Translations under genes and position numbers: made by a program
The notes under the pieces: generated by a model
What the model was told of the DNA's origin: nothing
Seen by the model: only the letters and a program-made list of their open reading frames with translations
Databases searched by the model: none
Shown: positions 44,001-51,035 of the stretch, one piece after another
Layout of the letters: each line of letters begins with the position of its first letter
Position numbering within the stretch: the stretch's first letter is position 1
DNA from: Oceanospirillum sp048264105
Lineage (GTDB): Bacteria > Pseudomonadota > Gammaproteobacteria > Pseudomonadales > Halomonadaceae
Length of the DNA: 64,000 nucleotides
Direction of reading: 5' to 3'
Assembly (NCBI GenBank): GCA_048264105.1
Contig: JBLXDJ010000001.1
Location: forward strand, 620,001-684,000

Positions 44001-44171
44001 TTATTCCCGCTGCTGTTTGAAAAATCTACTCAGGCACAGTTTCTGATTCCGATGGCGGTTTCTTTAGGCTTTGGAATTTTGTTTGCTACACTTATTACAC
44101 TTTTCCTGATTCCTGTTAACTATATGATTCTTGAAGATATTAAATCTTCCCGTCAGCGTAGGAAGGTGTAA
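41079..44171 (+). CDS. RND efflux pump, AcrB/HAE-like inner-membrane permease
   Basis: Proton-driven exporter of 1030 residues with 12 predicted helices and two large periplasmic loops. The proton-relay aspartates are in GIVVDDAIVTGENVY. PLEVFPAVEFDQVDVTV opens the porter domain, and FGSYSQPLIVMSVIPFGAIGAVLGH plus LVGVVVNDSLVLVDFVNQKR mark the second half. It looks closer to the HAE2-like or uncharacterised hydrophobe branch than to the well-studied AcrB drug pumps. Substrate unknown; no regulator is adjacent. Confidence 0.93.
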   Translation: MIAWFARNHVAANLLMISILLAGVFMLTKKVPLEVFPAVEFDQVDVTVSLRGASPQDMEQGVAVVIEQNLQDLEGVEQIVSRSSEGSTRISVEVADGYDPKDLLTDIKSRVDAIGNLPADADRPVIALAERIREVISVTVSGNLSEREIRQAAEQVRDDLIRRPGVTQVELDGVRDYEIAIEISAFSLKQHGLTLSQVAQAIQAESGDFSAGNLQTAGNEVLITSKGQRYSQREFENIVIKADNQGGVVRLGEIATVNDGFEESPLRTRFNGKPAALIDVYRTGQESAIEVASVVKDYIEERQGDLPQGLEIGYWDDDSEIVKKRLNTLLTNAMQGGFLVLALLTLFLRPAIAFWVFIGIPISFLGAFILLPLLGVSLNIVSLFGFILVLGIVVDDAIVTGENVYSHLRKAESGLHAAVVGTQEVAVPVTFGVLTTVAAFMPLAFIGGHRGAIFAQIPAVVIPVLLFSLIESKFVLPAHLKYIRLRPKGADQSRLERFQQGFADGFERFILRYYRPALKRVLRYRYTALAFSVGALILVFATISSGWMRFTFFPKVPSETARVTLTMPAGTAFEVTDRFVVKMTDQARVLQEKYRDPVTGVSVIRHIFSTTGAWGQAHVGRVRFEITPAEERSSEITSLQLVNEWRQLIGSVPGAESLAFRAEIGRVTDPVDIQLSGSDLRTLSQVAEQVKERLSTYPSLFDITDSLADGKQELQIRLKDQAYMLGLNRSTILQQVQQAYLGSEVQRIQRGREEVVVMLRLPNADRNSIADLLSLEIVNDQGVRIPLSHVAELEAAKSPSAIYRIDGYRTVNVTADMNKKTANTTVMNQDIKQFLDQVTRQYPSVSYTLRGEAEEQKESFGSLQIGLILVLFVIYGLLAIPFGSYSQPLIVMSVIPFGAIGAVLGHAIMGMPLTIMSLMGLLALVGVVVNDSLVLVDFVNQKRAQGQKLTKAIMSAAPKRFRPVMLTSMTTFIGLFPLLFEKSTQAQFLIPMAVSLGFGILFATLITLFLIPVNYMILEDIKSSRQRRKV

Positions 44172-44353
44172 TAGGACGGCGTAAATAGAGACCTGTTCAG
44201 GCTCGTCGATCAAACCTCAGGAAAGAGCATCTAATAATAATGGGTTACGGATACCCAACATGAAATTCAGCCAGCGGTGGGCAAGGAGTGCTCCCAGCGG
44301 CTTTTGTCAGGGAATCCTGCCTGCTGCGATTCCCTGCTAAGGAATGTCTGACT

Positions 44354-45265
44354 ATGCGAATCCTATTGTCATCCCCACTGACAGATCAGGGTTACTACCT
44401 TGAGGCGCTACACAAATTCTGCCCCTATGCTGATATCCGGCTCTGGAAAGATGTCAAAGAAACCGACTGGCAGGCGGAATACGCGCTGGTCTGGAAGCCT
44501 GAAAACCAGTTATTCCTCCATCAGACTGAATTAAAAGCGATTTTTAACCTGGGCGCGGGTATCGACGCCCTGGAGAAACTGCCGGATTTGCCGTCGGATA
44601 TTCCCGTTTACAAGCTGCGCGATGCGGGAATGGGGCAGTGGATGCTGGAGTATGTCATGTACGGCATGGTGCATTTTGGCCGTCATTTTGACCATTACCG
44701 CAATTCTCAGGATCGTCAGCACTGGCAGCCGGAGCTGACCCATAGTCTGCAGCAGAAAAGAGTCGGCATTATGGGGCTCGGGCCTTTGGGGGTTTTTGTC
44801 GGCCAGCAGCTGTCTCAACTGGGTTACAGCGTGTTGGGCTGGAGCCGCAGTGAGAAGGAAGGTCTCGGCTTTGAGCAGTTCTCTGGCTATGACAATCTGG
44901 ACGGTTTTCTATCCCGTTGTCATTTTCTGGTTAATCTGCTGCCGGCTAAGGATGAGACCTATCACCTGTTAAACGAGAGCCGGCTGATGCGCCTGCCAAG
45001 AGGTTCTGTGGTGATTAGCGTCGGGCGGGGCAGTGTCATTGATGAGCATGCGCTTCTGGTGCAGCTGCAAACCCGTCACCTGAGGGGCGCGCTGCTGGAT
45101 GTGTTTGAGCATGAACCCTTGTCTAAAGAACACCCTTTCTGGAAGCAGGATAATATTCTGATCACTCCGCACATGGCGGCACCGACCCAGCATGAAGAGG
45201 CGATCAAGCAGATTCTGGGGGATATTCTGGATATTGAACTGGGCAGCGGACATAACCTGCTCTGA
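44354..45265 (+). CDS. ghrA: Glyoxylate/hydroxypyruvate reductase A
   Basis: NADPH-dependent 2-hydroxyacid dehydrogenase, 303 residues. The start at ATG 44354 (MRILLSSPLTDQGYY) has AAGGAA about 10 bases upstream. GhrA features are YALVWKPE, FNLGAGIDALEKLP, GMGQWMLEYV and the dinucleotide loop GIMGLGPLGVFV. Catalytic Arg (SVGRGSVID), Glu (DVFEHEPL) and His (ITPHMAA) are all present. It could return glyoxylate to glycolate or hydroxypyruvate to glycerate. It stands 182 bp after the pump and seems independent. Confidence 0.9.
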   Translation: MRILLSSPLTDQGYYLEALHKFCPYADIRLWKDVKETDWQAEYALVWKPENQLFLHQTELKAIFNLGAGIDALEKLPDLPSDIPVYKLRDAGMGQWMLEYVMYGMVHFGRHFDHYRNSQDRQHWQPELTHSLQQKRVGIMGLGPLGVFVGQQLSQLGYSVLGWSRSEKEGLGFEQFSGYDNLDGFLSRCHFLVNLLPAKDETYHLLNESRLMRLPRGSVVISVGRGSVIDEHALLVQLQTRHLRGALLDVFEHEPLSKEHPFWKQDNILITPHMAAPTQHEEAIKQILGDILDIELGSGHNLL

Positions 45266-45331
45266 TTCTACCTGCCATCTTTTTAGATGCCCGATATCGC
45301 TACCGATAGCCTGCATCGTGACAGATACCGG

Positions 45332-45369
45332 TTCATCCGGGGAAGGAGACTTCTCCGGATGAATTTTCT
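45332..45369 (+). terminator. Terminator of ghrA
   Basis: TTCATCCGG (45332-45340) pairs exactly with CCGGATGAA (45355-45363), loop of 14, followed by TTTTCT. Confidence 0.65.
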
Positions 45370-45553
45370 GTTCTGAGGCATTCCGGCTAACGTTTGTAAT
45401 CTCTGAAGCACAGGGCTTACAAACTGTTACCAGATTCATCGTAGTTTCTGCGCTTTATCACTGATCTGCAACGCATCTTCCACTAGAATTCAGCCCGATT
45501 CCACACTCTGTCAGTGGACTTTGCTGCTTTTTATACCTTGAGGATGCTTTTTT

Positions 45554-46816
45554 ATGTTTGACCCTGTCACGATGGGTTGTCTGATTCTGTTGGTCATTGC
45601 CGCGCTATGGGTGACCGAATGGGTTCATGTCAGTATGACGGCGCTGCTGGTGCCCGTACTGGCGGTCGTCTCCGGTATCTTTGATGTCAAGCAGGCCTTT
45701 AGTGCCTTTGCTAACCCGATCATCTTTATCTTTCTCGGGGGCTTTGCTCTTTCAGCGGCGCTGCATAAACAAAAGCTGGATCAGCGTATAGCGCAAACCA
45801 TCCTGAGTATTGCGGCAGGACGCCTGAGTAAAGCGGCCAATCTGATTTTTATCACCACCGCGGTGCTTTCGATGTGGATCTCCAATACGGCGACCGCAGC
45901 GATGATGCTACCGTTAACACTGGGGGTGCTCTCGGCGCTGGATTCCGCCAAGCATCGCCGGACTTATCTCTTTTTCCTGCTGGGTATCGCTTTTTCAGCC
46001 AATATTGGTGGTATCGGCACCTTAGTAGGCAGTCCGCCCAATGCCATTGCTGCAGCAGCGGTTGGGCTGAGCTTCACCGGCTGGATGATGGTTGCGATTC
46101 CTGTGGTGGTGATTCTGATGCCGGTGATGATCTTTACCCTGCGTTACACCTGTAAGCCGGATCTGAGTCAGCCGGTTGAGTTTGAAGCGGCTACTTTGCC
46201 GCCTTTGAATAAAGGTCAGATCATGACCCTGGGTGTATTTGGTCTTACGGTCGCTGGCTGGATCTTCAGTAAGCCCCTTGCCGCCGTACTGGGTATTACC
46301 AGTGGTATTGATGCCGTGGTGGCTGTATCAGCGATTCTGCTGTTGGCGTCGTTACGGTTACTGGATTTTGAAGAGCTGAATGAACAGACGGACTGGGGCA
46401 TTCTGCTGCTGTTTGGGGGCGGTCTGACATTAAGTGCGCTGCTGTCGGCTTCCGGAGCCAGCTCCTTTATTGCCGATCACATCATCAGCATGATCGAGCA
46501 TACGCCGCTTCTGGTCTTCGTCATCAGTCTGGTCATCTTCGTTATGGTTTTAACCGCCGTCGCCAGTAACACCGCCAGTGCCGCGCTTCTGCTGCCCATC
46601 TTTCTGCCTTTGGCGGAAGGGGTCGGGCTGGGTCAGACCGCTCTGGCGGTACTGATTGCGATCGGTGCTTCCTGTGCCTTTACGCTGCCGGTGGCGACAC
46701 CGCCCAATGCCATTGTCTTTGGCAGTGGCTTTGTGCCCCAAAAAGAGATGCTGCGGGTGGGCTCGTTGCTGAGTCTGGTGGTACTTCCGGTGCTGGTCGG
46801 GGTAGGGCTGAGCTGA
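45554..46816 (+). CDS. SLC13/DASS family divalent anion:sodium symporter
   Basis: Inner-membrane importer of dicarboxylates, sulfate or a related anion; 420 residues. The inverted repeats carry the two SNT motifs (SNTATAAMMLPL and SNTASAALLLPI), each followed by a GSPPNAIAAA- or ATPPNAIVFG-type anion-binding loop. Length is slightly short for a typical DASS carrier. A single gene, 288 bp from ghrA. Confidence 0.9.
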   Translation: MFDPVTMGCLILLVIAALWVTEWVHVSMTALLVPVLAVVSGIFDVKQAFSAFANPIIFIFLGGFALSAALHKQKLDQRIAQTILSIAAGRLSKAANLIFITTAVLSMWISNTATAAMMLPLTLGVLSALDSAKHRRTYLFFLLGIAFSANIGGIGTLVGSPPNAIAAAAVGLSFTGWMMVAIPVVVILMPVMIFTLRYTCKPDLSQPVEFEAATLPPLNKGQIMTLGVFGLTVAGWIFSKPLAAVLGITSGIDAVVAVSAILLLASLRLLDFEELNEQTDWGILLLFGGGLTLSALLSASGASSFIADHIISMIEHTPLLVFVISLVIFVMVLTAVASNTASAALLLPIFLPLAEGVGLGQTALAVLIAIGASCAFTLPVATPPNAIVFGSGFVPQKEMLRVGSLLSLVVLPVLVGVGLS

Positions 46817-46902
46817 CCCTTTCTGAACGGGCTGGGTTTAAGCTACTGTAACCTCATTCTGCTTCCTGTCTTATCTCTTACCCTTATCATCTCATATCTT
46901 GT

Positions 46903-46932
46903 CTGCGGAAAAGCCTTAGGGCTTTTCCGCAG
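46903..46932. terminator. Perfect 13-bp stem-loop before the radical SAM gene
   Basis: CTGCGGAAAAGCC (46903-46915) pairs exactly with GGCTTTTCCGCAG (46920-46932), 4-base loop. No T-run follows. It ends 6 bases before an extended -10 box, so it could end the upstream transcript or act on the downstream promoter. Confidence 0.6.
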
Positions 46933-46938
46933 GTCATT

Positions 46939-46947
46939 TGGTAGAAT
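46939..46947 (+). promoter_or_regulatory. Extended -10 promoter candidate for the radical SAM gene
   Basis: TGGTAGAAT matches TGnTAnnnT and lies 41 bases before the ATG. The -35 position falls within the 13-bp stem-loop. Confidence 0.45.
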
Positions 46948-46988
46948 GCGCGCCTTATTTCTCTCAGGTTCTTTGATTAAGGCAGGTT

Positions 46989-48941
46989 ATGACCGTTCTT
47001 CTGATGACCCCTCCGATGACCCAGCTGAATACGCCGTACCCGGCAACAGCTTATCTGACCGGTTTTTTACGTTCCCGGGGCTATGATGCGGTTCAGAGAG
47101 ATCCTGCAATCGAACTTTTCCTTGAGATGATGACCTCTGCGGGTCTGGATATTATCCGCCAGCACGTTGAAGAAAATTTCGAACATTATGATGATGACCA
47201 GTTGCCGGATGTGATTCACACCTTTCTGGCGGAGTTCGATCGTTATCAGCTTTGTGTAGAGCCGGTTATCCGCTTTCTGCAGGGTAAAGATCCCAGTCTT
47301 GCACTGCGTATTATCTCCCGTCGTTTCTTGCCTGAAGGCCCGGCTTTTGACGTGATCGCACAGATGGAAGCCGCTGTAGGGAGCAATACTGATCTCCAGT
47401 CAGGGGATGTCCTTAAAGCAGCCTTCGGTGATCTGGGGGTGCAGGACAAAGCCAAATATCTGGCGACCCTGTTTATCAATGACCTGTCGGCGGTCATTAC
47501 CCAGGGAGTTGATCCCTATTTTGAGGTCAGCCGTTACGGCGAGCGGCTGGCGGCGGCCAACCCAAGTTTCGATGATCTCTACGATACCCTGATTGCGGAG
47601 CCCACCTTCAGTTCTGAAATTCTGGAGCAGCTGGTGGAACTCTATCTGGAGGAGACGCAGCCCAGTGTGGTGGCGCTGACCGTTCCGTTTCCCGGCAATA
47701 TGCTGGGGGCTCTGAGAATTGCTCAAACCTGCAAAGAGATAAATCCCGACCTGCCGGTGATGATGGGCGGCGGGTTTATCAATACGGAGTTACGGGCGCT
47801 GAAAGATACCCGTCTGTTTGAGTTTGTCGATTTTATCTGTCTGGATGACGGCGAGCGTCCTCTGATGACCCTGCTGGAATATTTTGCCGGTGAACGGGAT
47901 GCTGATGAGCTGGTGCGCACCTATTTTCTGGCAGAAGATGAGACCGGCCAGCGCTATGTCCATCTGAACGAAAACGCCGAACTACACGATATCCCGCAAA
48001 CCGATGTCGGTGCTCCGGTTTATGATGGCTTGCCACTGGGTGACTATCTCTCTTTATGTGAAATGCTGAACCCGATGCACCGCATCTGGAGTGATGGCCG
48101 CTGGAATAAACTGACAATCGCCCACGGCTGCTACTGGCGCAAGTGCAGTTTTTGTGATGTCACACTGGATTATATTGACCGCTATGATGAAGCCGGTGCT
48201 GATATTCTGGTGGACCGTATTGAACAGCTGATAGAAGAAACAGGGCAAACCGGTTTTCATTTTGTCGATGAAGCCGCACCGCCTAAGGCGCTCTTTGCCC
48301 TGGCGCGTCGACTGATCGAGCGGGGTGTGGTGATCAGCTGGTGGGGCAACATCCGTTTCGAGAAAACCTTCACCCCGGAGCGCTGTCAGCTTCTGGCCGA
48401 TTCCGGCTGTATCGCCGTTAGCGGTGGCCTTGAAGTGGCCTCTGACCGCTTGCTAAAACTGATGAAAAAGGGCGTGAGTGTTGAACAGGTCGCCCGCGTC
48501 ACTAAGGCGTTCAGTGATTCGGGTATTCTGGTGCATGCCTATCTGATGTATGGGTTTCCGACTCAGACCGAACAGGAATCGGTGGATGCTCTGGAGATGG
48601 TGCGTCAGATGATGCAGCAGGGCTGTTTCCAGTCAGCCTACTGGCACCGTTTTGCGGCGACAATTCATAGTCCTATCGGTGTGAATCCTGAGGAATATGG
48701 CATTACGCTGATCGACCGCCCTGAAACCCTCTTTGCCGAGAACGACGTCGACTTTATCGATCCGACAGGCACCAATCATGAGATGATCGGTGAGGGGTTA
48801 CGTAAGGCGCTCTATAACTATATGCACGGTATCGGCTTTGATCAGCCTATGAGCTTCTGGTTCGGGGAACCGGTTGTTCCCACGACGGTGAGAAAAGATC
48901 TGATCCAAAAAGCCATATCCGATGTGATTGCCAGCGAATAA
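46989..48941 (+). CDS. B12-binding-type radical SAM protein with CX4CX2C cluster motif
   Basis: 650 residues, cytoplasmic, function unknown. The N-terminal half (PPMTQLNTPYPATAYLTGFLRSRG; VALTVPFPGNMLGALRIAQ; LPVMMGGGFINTELR) has the look of a cobalamin-binding Rossmann domain, but I see no DxHxxG base-off motif. The radical SAM core starts at HGCYWRKCSFCD: Cys381, Cys386 and Cys389, spaced CX4CX2C, not the usual CX3CX2C. SGGLEVASDRLLKLMKKG and HAYLMYGFPTQTEQE are later core strands. Closest by plan to B12-radical SAM proteins of unknown role; neighbours give no pathway. Confidence 0.82.
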   Translation: MTVLLMTPPMTQLNTPYPATAYLTGFLRSRGYDAVQRDPAIELFLEMMTSAGLDIIRQHVEENFEHYDDDQLPDVIHTFLAEFDRYQLCVEPVIRFLQGKDPSLALRIISRRFLPEGPAFDVIAQMEAAVGSNTDLQSGDVLKAAFGDLGVQDKAKYLATLFINDLSAVITQGVDPYFEVSRYGERLAAANPSFDDLYDTLIAEPTFSSEILEQLVELYLEETQPSVVALTVPFPGNMLGALRIAQTCKEINPDLPVMMGGGFINTELRALKDTRLFEFVDFICLDDGERPLMTLLEYFAGERDADELVRTYFLAEDETGQRYVHLNENAELHDIPQTDVGAPVYDGLPLGDYLSLCEMLNPMHRIWSDGRWNKLTIAHGCYWRKCSFCDVTLDYIDRYDEAGADILVDRIEQLIEETGQTGFHFVDEAAPPKALFALARRLIERGVVISWWGNIRFEKTFTPERCQLLADSGCIAVSGGLEVASDRLLKLMKKGVSVEQVARVTKAFSDSGILVHAYLMYGFPTQTEQESVDALEMVRQMMQQGCFQSAYWHRFAATIHSPIGVNPEEYGITLIDRPETLFAENDVDFIDPTGTNHEMIGEGLRKALYNYMHGIGFDQPMSFWFGEPVVPTTVRKDLIQKAISDVIASE

Positions 48942-48962
48942 CTGTGTACCGTTAAACCGGTA

Positions 48963-49220
48963 TCAGTGGGTACAGTCTTCCAGTTCGGTCAGGAGCTTCA
49001 GGGCTTCTTCACGGTTACTGCCACAGACGTAATCCATCGGCTGAAAATCACCGCAAACTGCAGGGCGCTCCGGTTTGCCGAAAAGTTCACAGCGCAGATC
49101 ATCCATCAGATGAGGGCAGGGGACTCCGGCGGGTTTGCCTTCCGGCATTTTCGGTAGCGGACTGGTAATACTGGGGGCGATGCAGCATGCTGCACAGCCC
49201 ATTCTGCAAGATAAAGCCAT
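48963..49220 (-). CDS. YkgJ-like cysteine cluster protein
   Basis: 85 residues, start at the ATG complementary to 49218-49220 (MALSCRMGCAACCIAPSI) with GAGAG upstream. It has eight cysteines, including the CxxxCxxCC start, PCPHL, RCELF and PAVCGDF, the CxxxCxxC zinc/iron-chelating domain of the YkgJ/UPF0153 family. Metal storage or cluster binding is presumed, not shown. Tail-to-tail with the radical SAM gene, 21 bp apart. Confidence 0.85.
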   Translation of the reverse strand: MALSCRMGCAACCIAPSITSPLPKMPEGKPAGVPCPHLMDDLRCELFGKPERPAVCGDFQPMDYVCGSNREEALKLLTELEDCTH

Positions 49221-49465
49221 TAGCTCTCTCGATAACAAACTGAGAATTTGAGCAAAGTCATGGAACCAGTGGGCGTTCTTATGATCTTACTCAATTGCGA
49301 ATTCATTCAAGGCTGCGCAATATAAGTCTGTTTGTCGCATTTGTCAGGTATTATTGGCGACAATGCGCCGTTTTGATGCTTAAAGCGCCATCCACATACT
49401 AATAAACATCCACGTCGATTAAAAAATGAACCCTAAGAGGTTCAGACCAACAGAGGAGACGGATC

Positions 49466-49744
49466 ATGCCCGTTGCTACCGCCCGCCACATTCTTGTGGC
49501 TAATGAAAAGCAGTGCCTAGATCTGAAAGAAAAAATTGAGTCAGGTAATGACTTTGCAGCCGTTGCACAGGAACATTCACTATGTCCTTCCGGTGCGGAA
49601 GGTGGTGACCTGGGGAGTTTCCGCCCGGGTGAAATGGTTCCTGAGTTTGATAAAGCCGTATTCGGTGGTGAGTTGAATCAGGTGCTTGGTCCGGTTCAGA
49701 CCCAGTTTGGTTACCACCTGCTGGAAGTAACCAGCCGGGGCTAA
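49466..49744 (+). CDS. ppiC: Parvulin-type peptidyl-prolyl isomerase
   Basis: Single-domain cytoplasmic parvulin, 92 residues, like E. coli PpiC (93). Conserved parts are ARHILV, HSLCPSGAEGGDLGSFRPGEMVPEFD and QTQFGYHLLEV. GAGGAG lies 9-10 bases before the ATG. The 227-bp upstream space holds no other gene. Confidence 0.95.
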   Translation: MPVATARHILVANEKQCLDLKEKIESGNDFAAVAQEHSLCPSGAEGGDLGSFRPGEMVPEFDKAVFGGELNQVLGPVQTQFGYHLLEVTSRG

Positions 49745-49800
49745 ATCGCCGCAATCGCCGAACGGATACCATACCCACGGGTAATGAGCATCGGTTCGTC

Positions 49801-49836
49801 AAAAGGCCTGCTATGCATTCATAGCGGGCCTTTTTT
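49801..49836 (+). terminator. Terminator of ppiC
   Basis: AAAAGGCCTGCTATG (49801-49815) pairs with CATAGCGGGCCTTTT (49820-49834) with a single G-U pair, then TT. TATAAT (49836-49841) begins inside the T-run. Confidence 0.88.
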
Positions 49837-49841
49837 ATAAT
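49836..49841 (+). promoter_or_regulatory. Consensus -10 box for yjbQ inside the ppiC terminator tail
   Basis: TATAAT overlaps the end of the terminator T-run and lies 27 bases before the yjbQ ATG; the -35 position would fall in the hairpin. An economical but unproven layout. Confidence 0.4.
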
Positions 49842-49868
49842 GGGCAAAAGTATCAGGAGTTCCCCATC

Positions 49869-50291
49869 ATGTGGTTACAGAAAGAGATTCGCCTTAAAGC
49901 TCGGGACAGGGGCTTTCATCTGGTGACAACCGAGATCCTGAATCAGCTGCCGGAGTTAAGAAAGATTCGGGTTGGGCTGATTCATATCTTTATTCAGCAC
50001 ACGTCGGCCAGTCTGACCCTTAATGAAAATGCGGACCCAACGGTACGCGGGGATTTTGAGCGCTTCTTTAATCGCGCCGTGCCGGAGAATGAGCCCTATT
50101 TTCAGCACACACTGGAAGGTGCTGATGATATGCCCGCACATCTGAAGGCAAGCCTGCTGGGTAATAGTCTGACGCTACCGGTCAAAGACGGTCAGTTAAA
50201 TATGGGTATATGGCAGGGAATCTATCTGGGGGAACATCGGGATTACGGAGGTCCACGGCAGCTGGTGATTACCCTGAACGGTGAAGCCTGA
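49869..50291 (+). CDS. yjbQ: YjbQ family protein (UPF0047, thiamine phosphate synthase-like)
   Basis: 140 residues. The conserved core HTSASLTLNENADPTVRGDFERFF and HLKASLLGNSLTLPV...GTWQGIYLGEHR-type end (here GIWQGIYLGEHRDYGG) are clear. Members can weakly replace thiamine-phosphate synthase, but the physiological role is open. AGGAGT precedes the ATG by 8 bases. Confidence 0.93.
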   Translation: MWLQKEIRLKARDRGFHLVTTEILNQLPELRKIRVGLIHIFIQHTSASLTLNENADPTVRGDFERFFNRAVPENEPYFQHTLEGADDMPAHLKASLLGNSLTLPVKDGQLNMGIWQGIYLGEHRDYGGPRQLVITLNGEA

Positions 50292-50380
50292 TAAAACGGT
50301 AAGAATAAAAATTAAGAGCAAGAGTAGAGCAAGAGCTCAACTGGCCATGGAAATCAGTGGATGAAACTCCATGACCGGTA

Positions 50381-50407
50381 TCAGGTGATGTGATGCGATT
50401 CACCTGA
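50381..50407. terminator. Stem-loop between convergent yjbQ and hopJ
   Basis: TCAGGTGA (50381-50388) pairs exactly with TCACCTGA (50400-50407), loop of 11. It has no strong T-run in either direction. Confidence 0.45.
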
Positions 50408-50419
50408 CGTTTCTGACCA

Positions 50420-50758
50420 TTATTTTGCTGTCAGCGCCTCTGACTCGAAACGAATGCCGTCCCAGCCCTGCTGCATGAAGTTACGGATATTACCGTGATC
50501 GGTACCTTCAGGGGTATTCAGCACGTCCTGATAGAAGCGGCCAAAGCAGCGCAGGGTCGATTCCTGATCCAGCTGCTGATCTTTAGCAAAAGCAAAGATT
50601 TTGCAGCTGCCTTCATTCTGGCCCGCTTCATTGGTCACATCGCCGTTAGAAAATGCGGCGGGTGTATACTGGTAATTGTCAGCGATGACGGCCTGAGTTT
50701 CTTCAAATTCTACCGGTTGTCCGGACGCTAGCTTGTGTAAAAAATCTTTTAAAGTCAT
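50420..50758 (-). CDS. HopJ family protein
   Basis: 112 residues matching the HopJ family (FLHKLASGQPVEFEETQAVIADNYQYTPAAFSNG, NEAGQNEGSCKIFAFAK, GNIRNFMQQGWDGIRF). The name comes from a Pseudomonas syringae effector candidate, but the family is widespread in free-living marine bacteria and here there is no secretion system. A cytoplasmic housekeeping role is more likely. AAGG precedes the start. Confidence 0.88.
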   Translation of the reverse strand: MTLKDFLHKLASGQPVEFEETQAVIADNYQYTPAAFSNGDVTNEAGQNEGSCKIFAFAKDQQLDQESTLRCFGRFYQDVLNTPEGTDHGNIRNFMQQGWDGIRFESEALTAK

Positions 50759-51035
50759 TATGTTGCCTTATATATGGGCCAGGGTTGTCTGACATTGATA
50801 ATCGGGTATCAGATATTTGCCACGATTCTACAAAATGAACTCATGGGCAGCCAGTTGATTTGAAACGATCTGTTTAAAACACCATATTTGAAGTAAAAGG
50901 TTTACTTTTTTGAGGTGTGGCAATGTTAACTTGCACCGAATATCGACAATAGAGCACCTCCTATATTTGGGGAAAGTGCCCTTACCACCGCAAGTTACTG
51001 TTCGCCTGTCATGGACGGTTTTATCAGGATTTAAC

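Noticed and set aside
50420..50758. HopJ as evidence of a type III secretion system
   Set aside because: The family name is historical; no secretion apparatus, chaperone or regulatory box is near.
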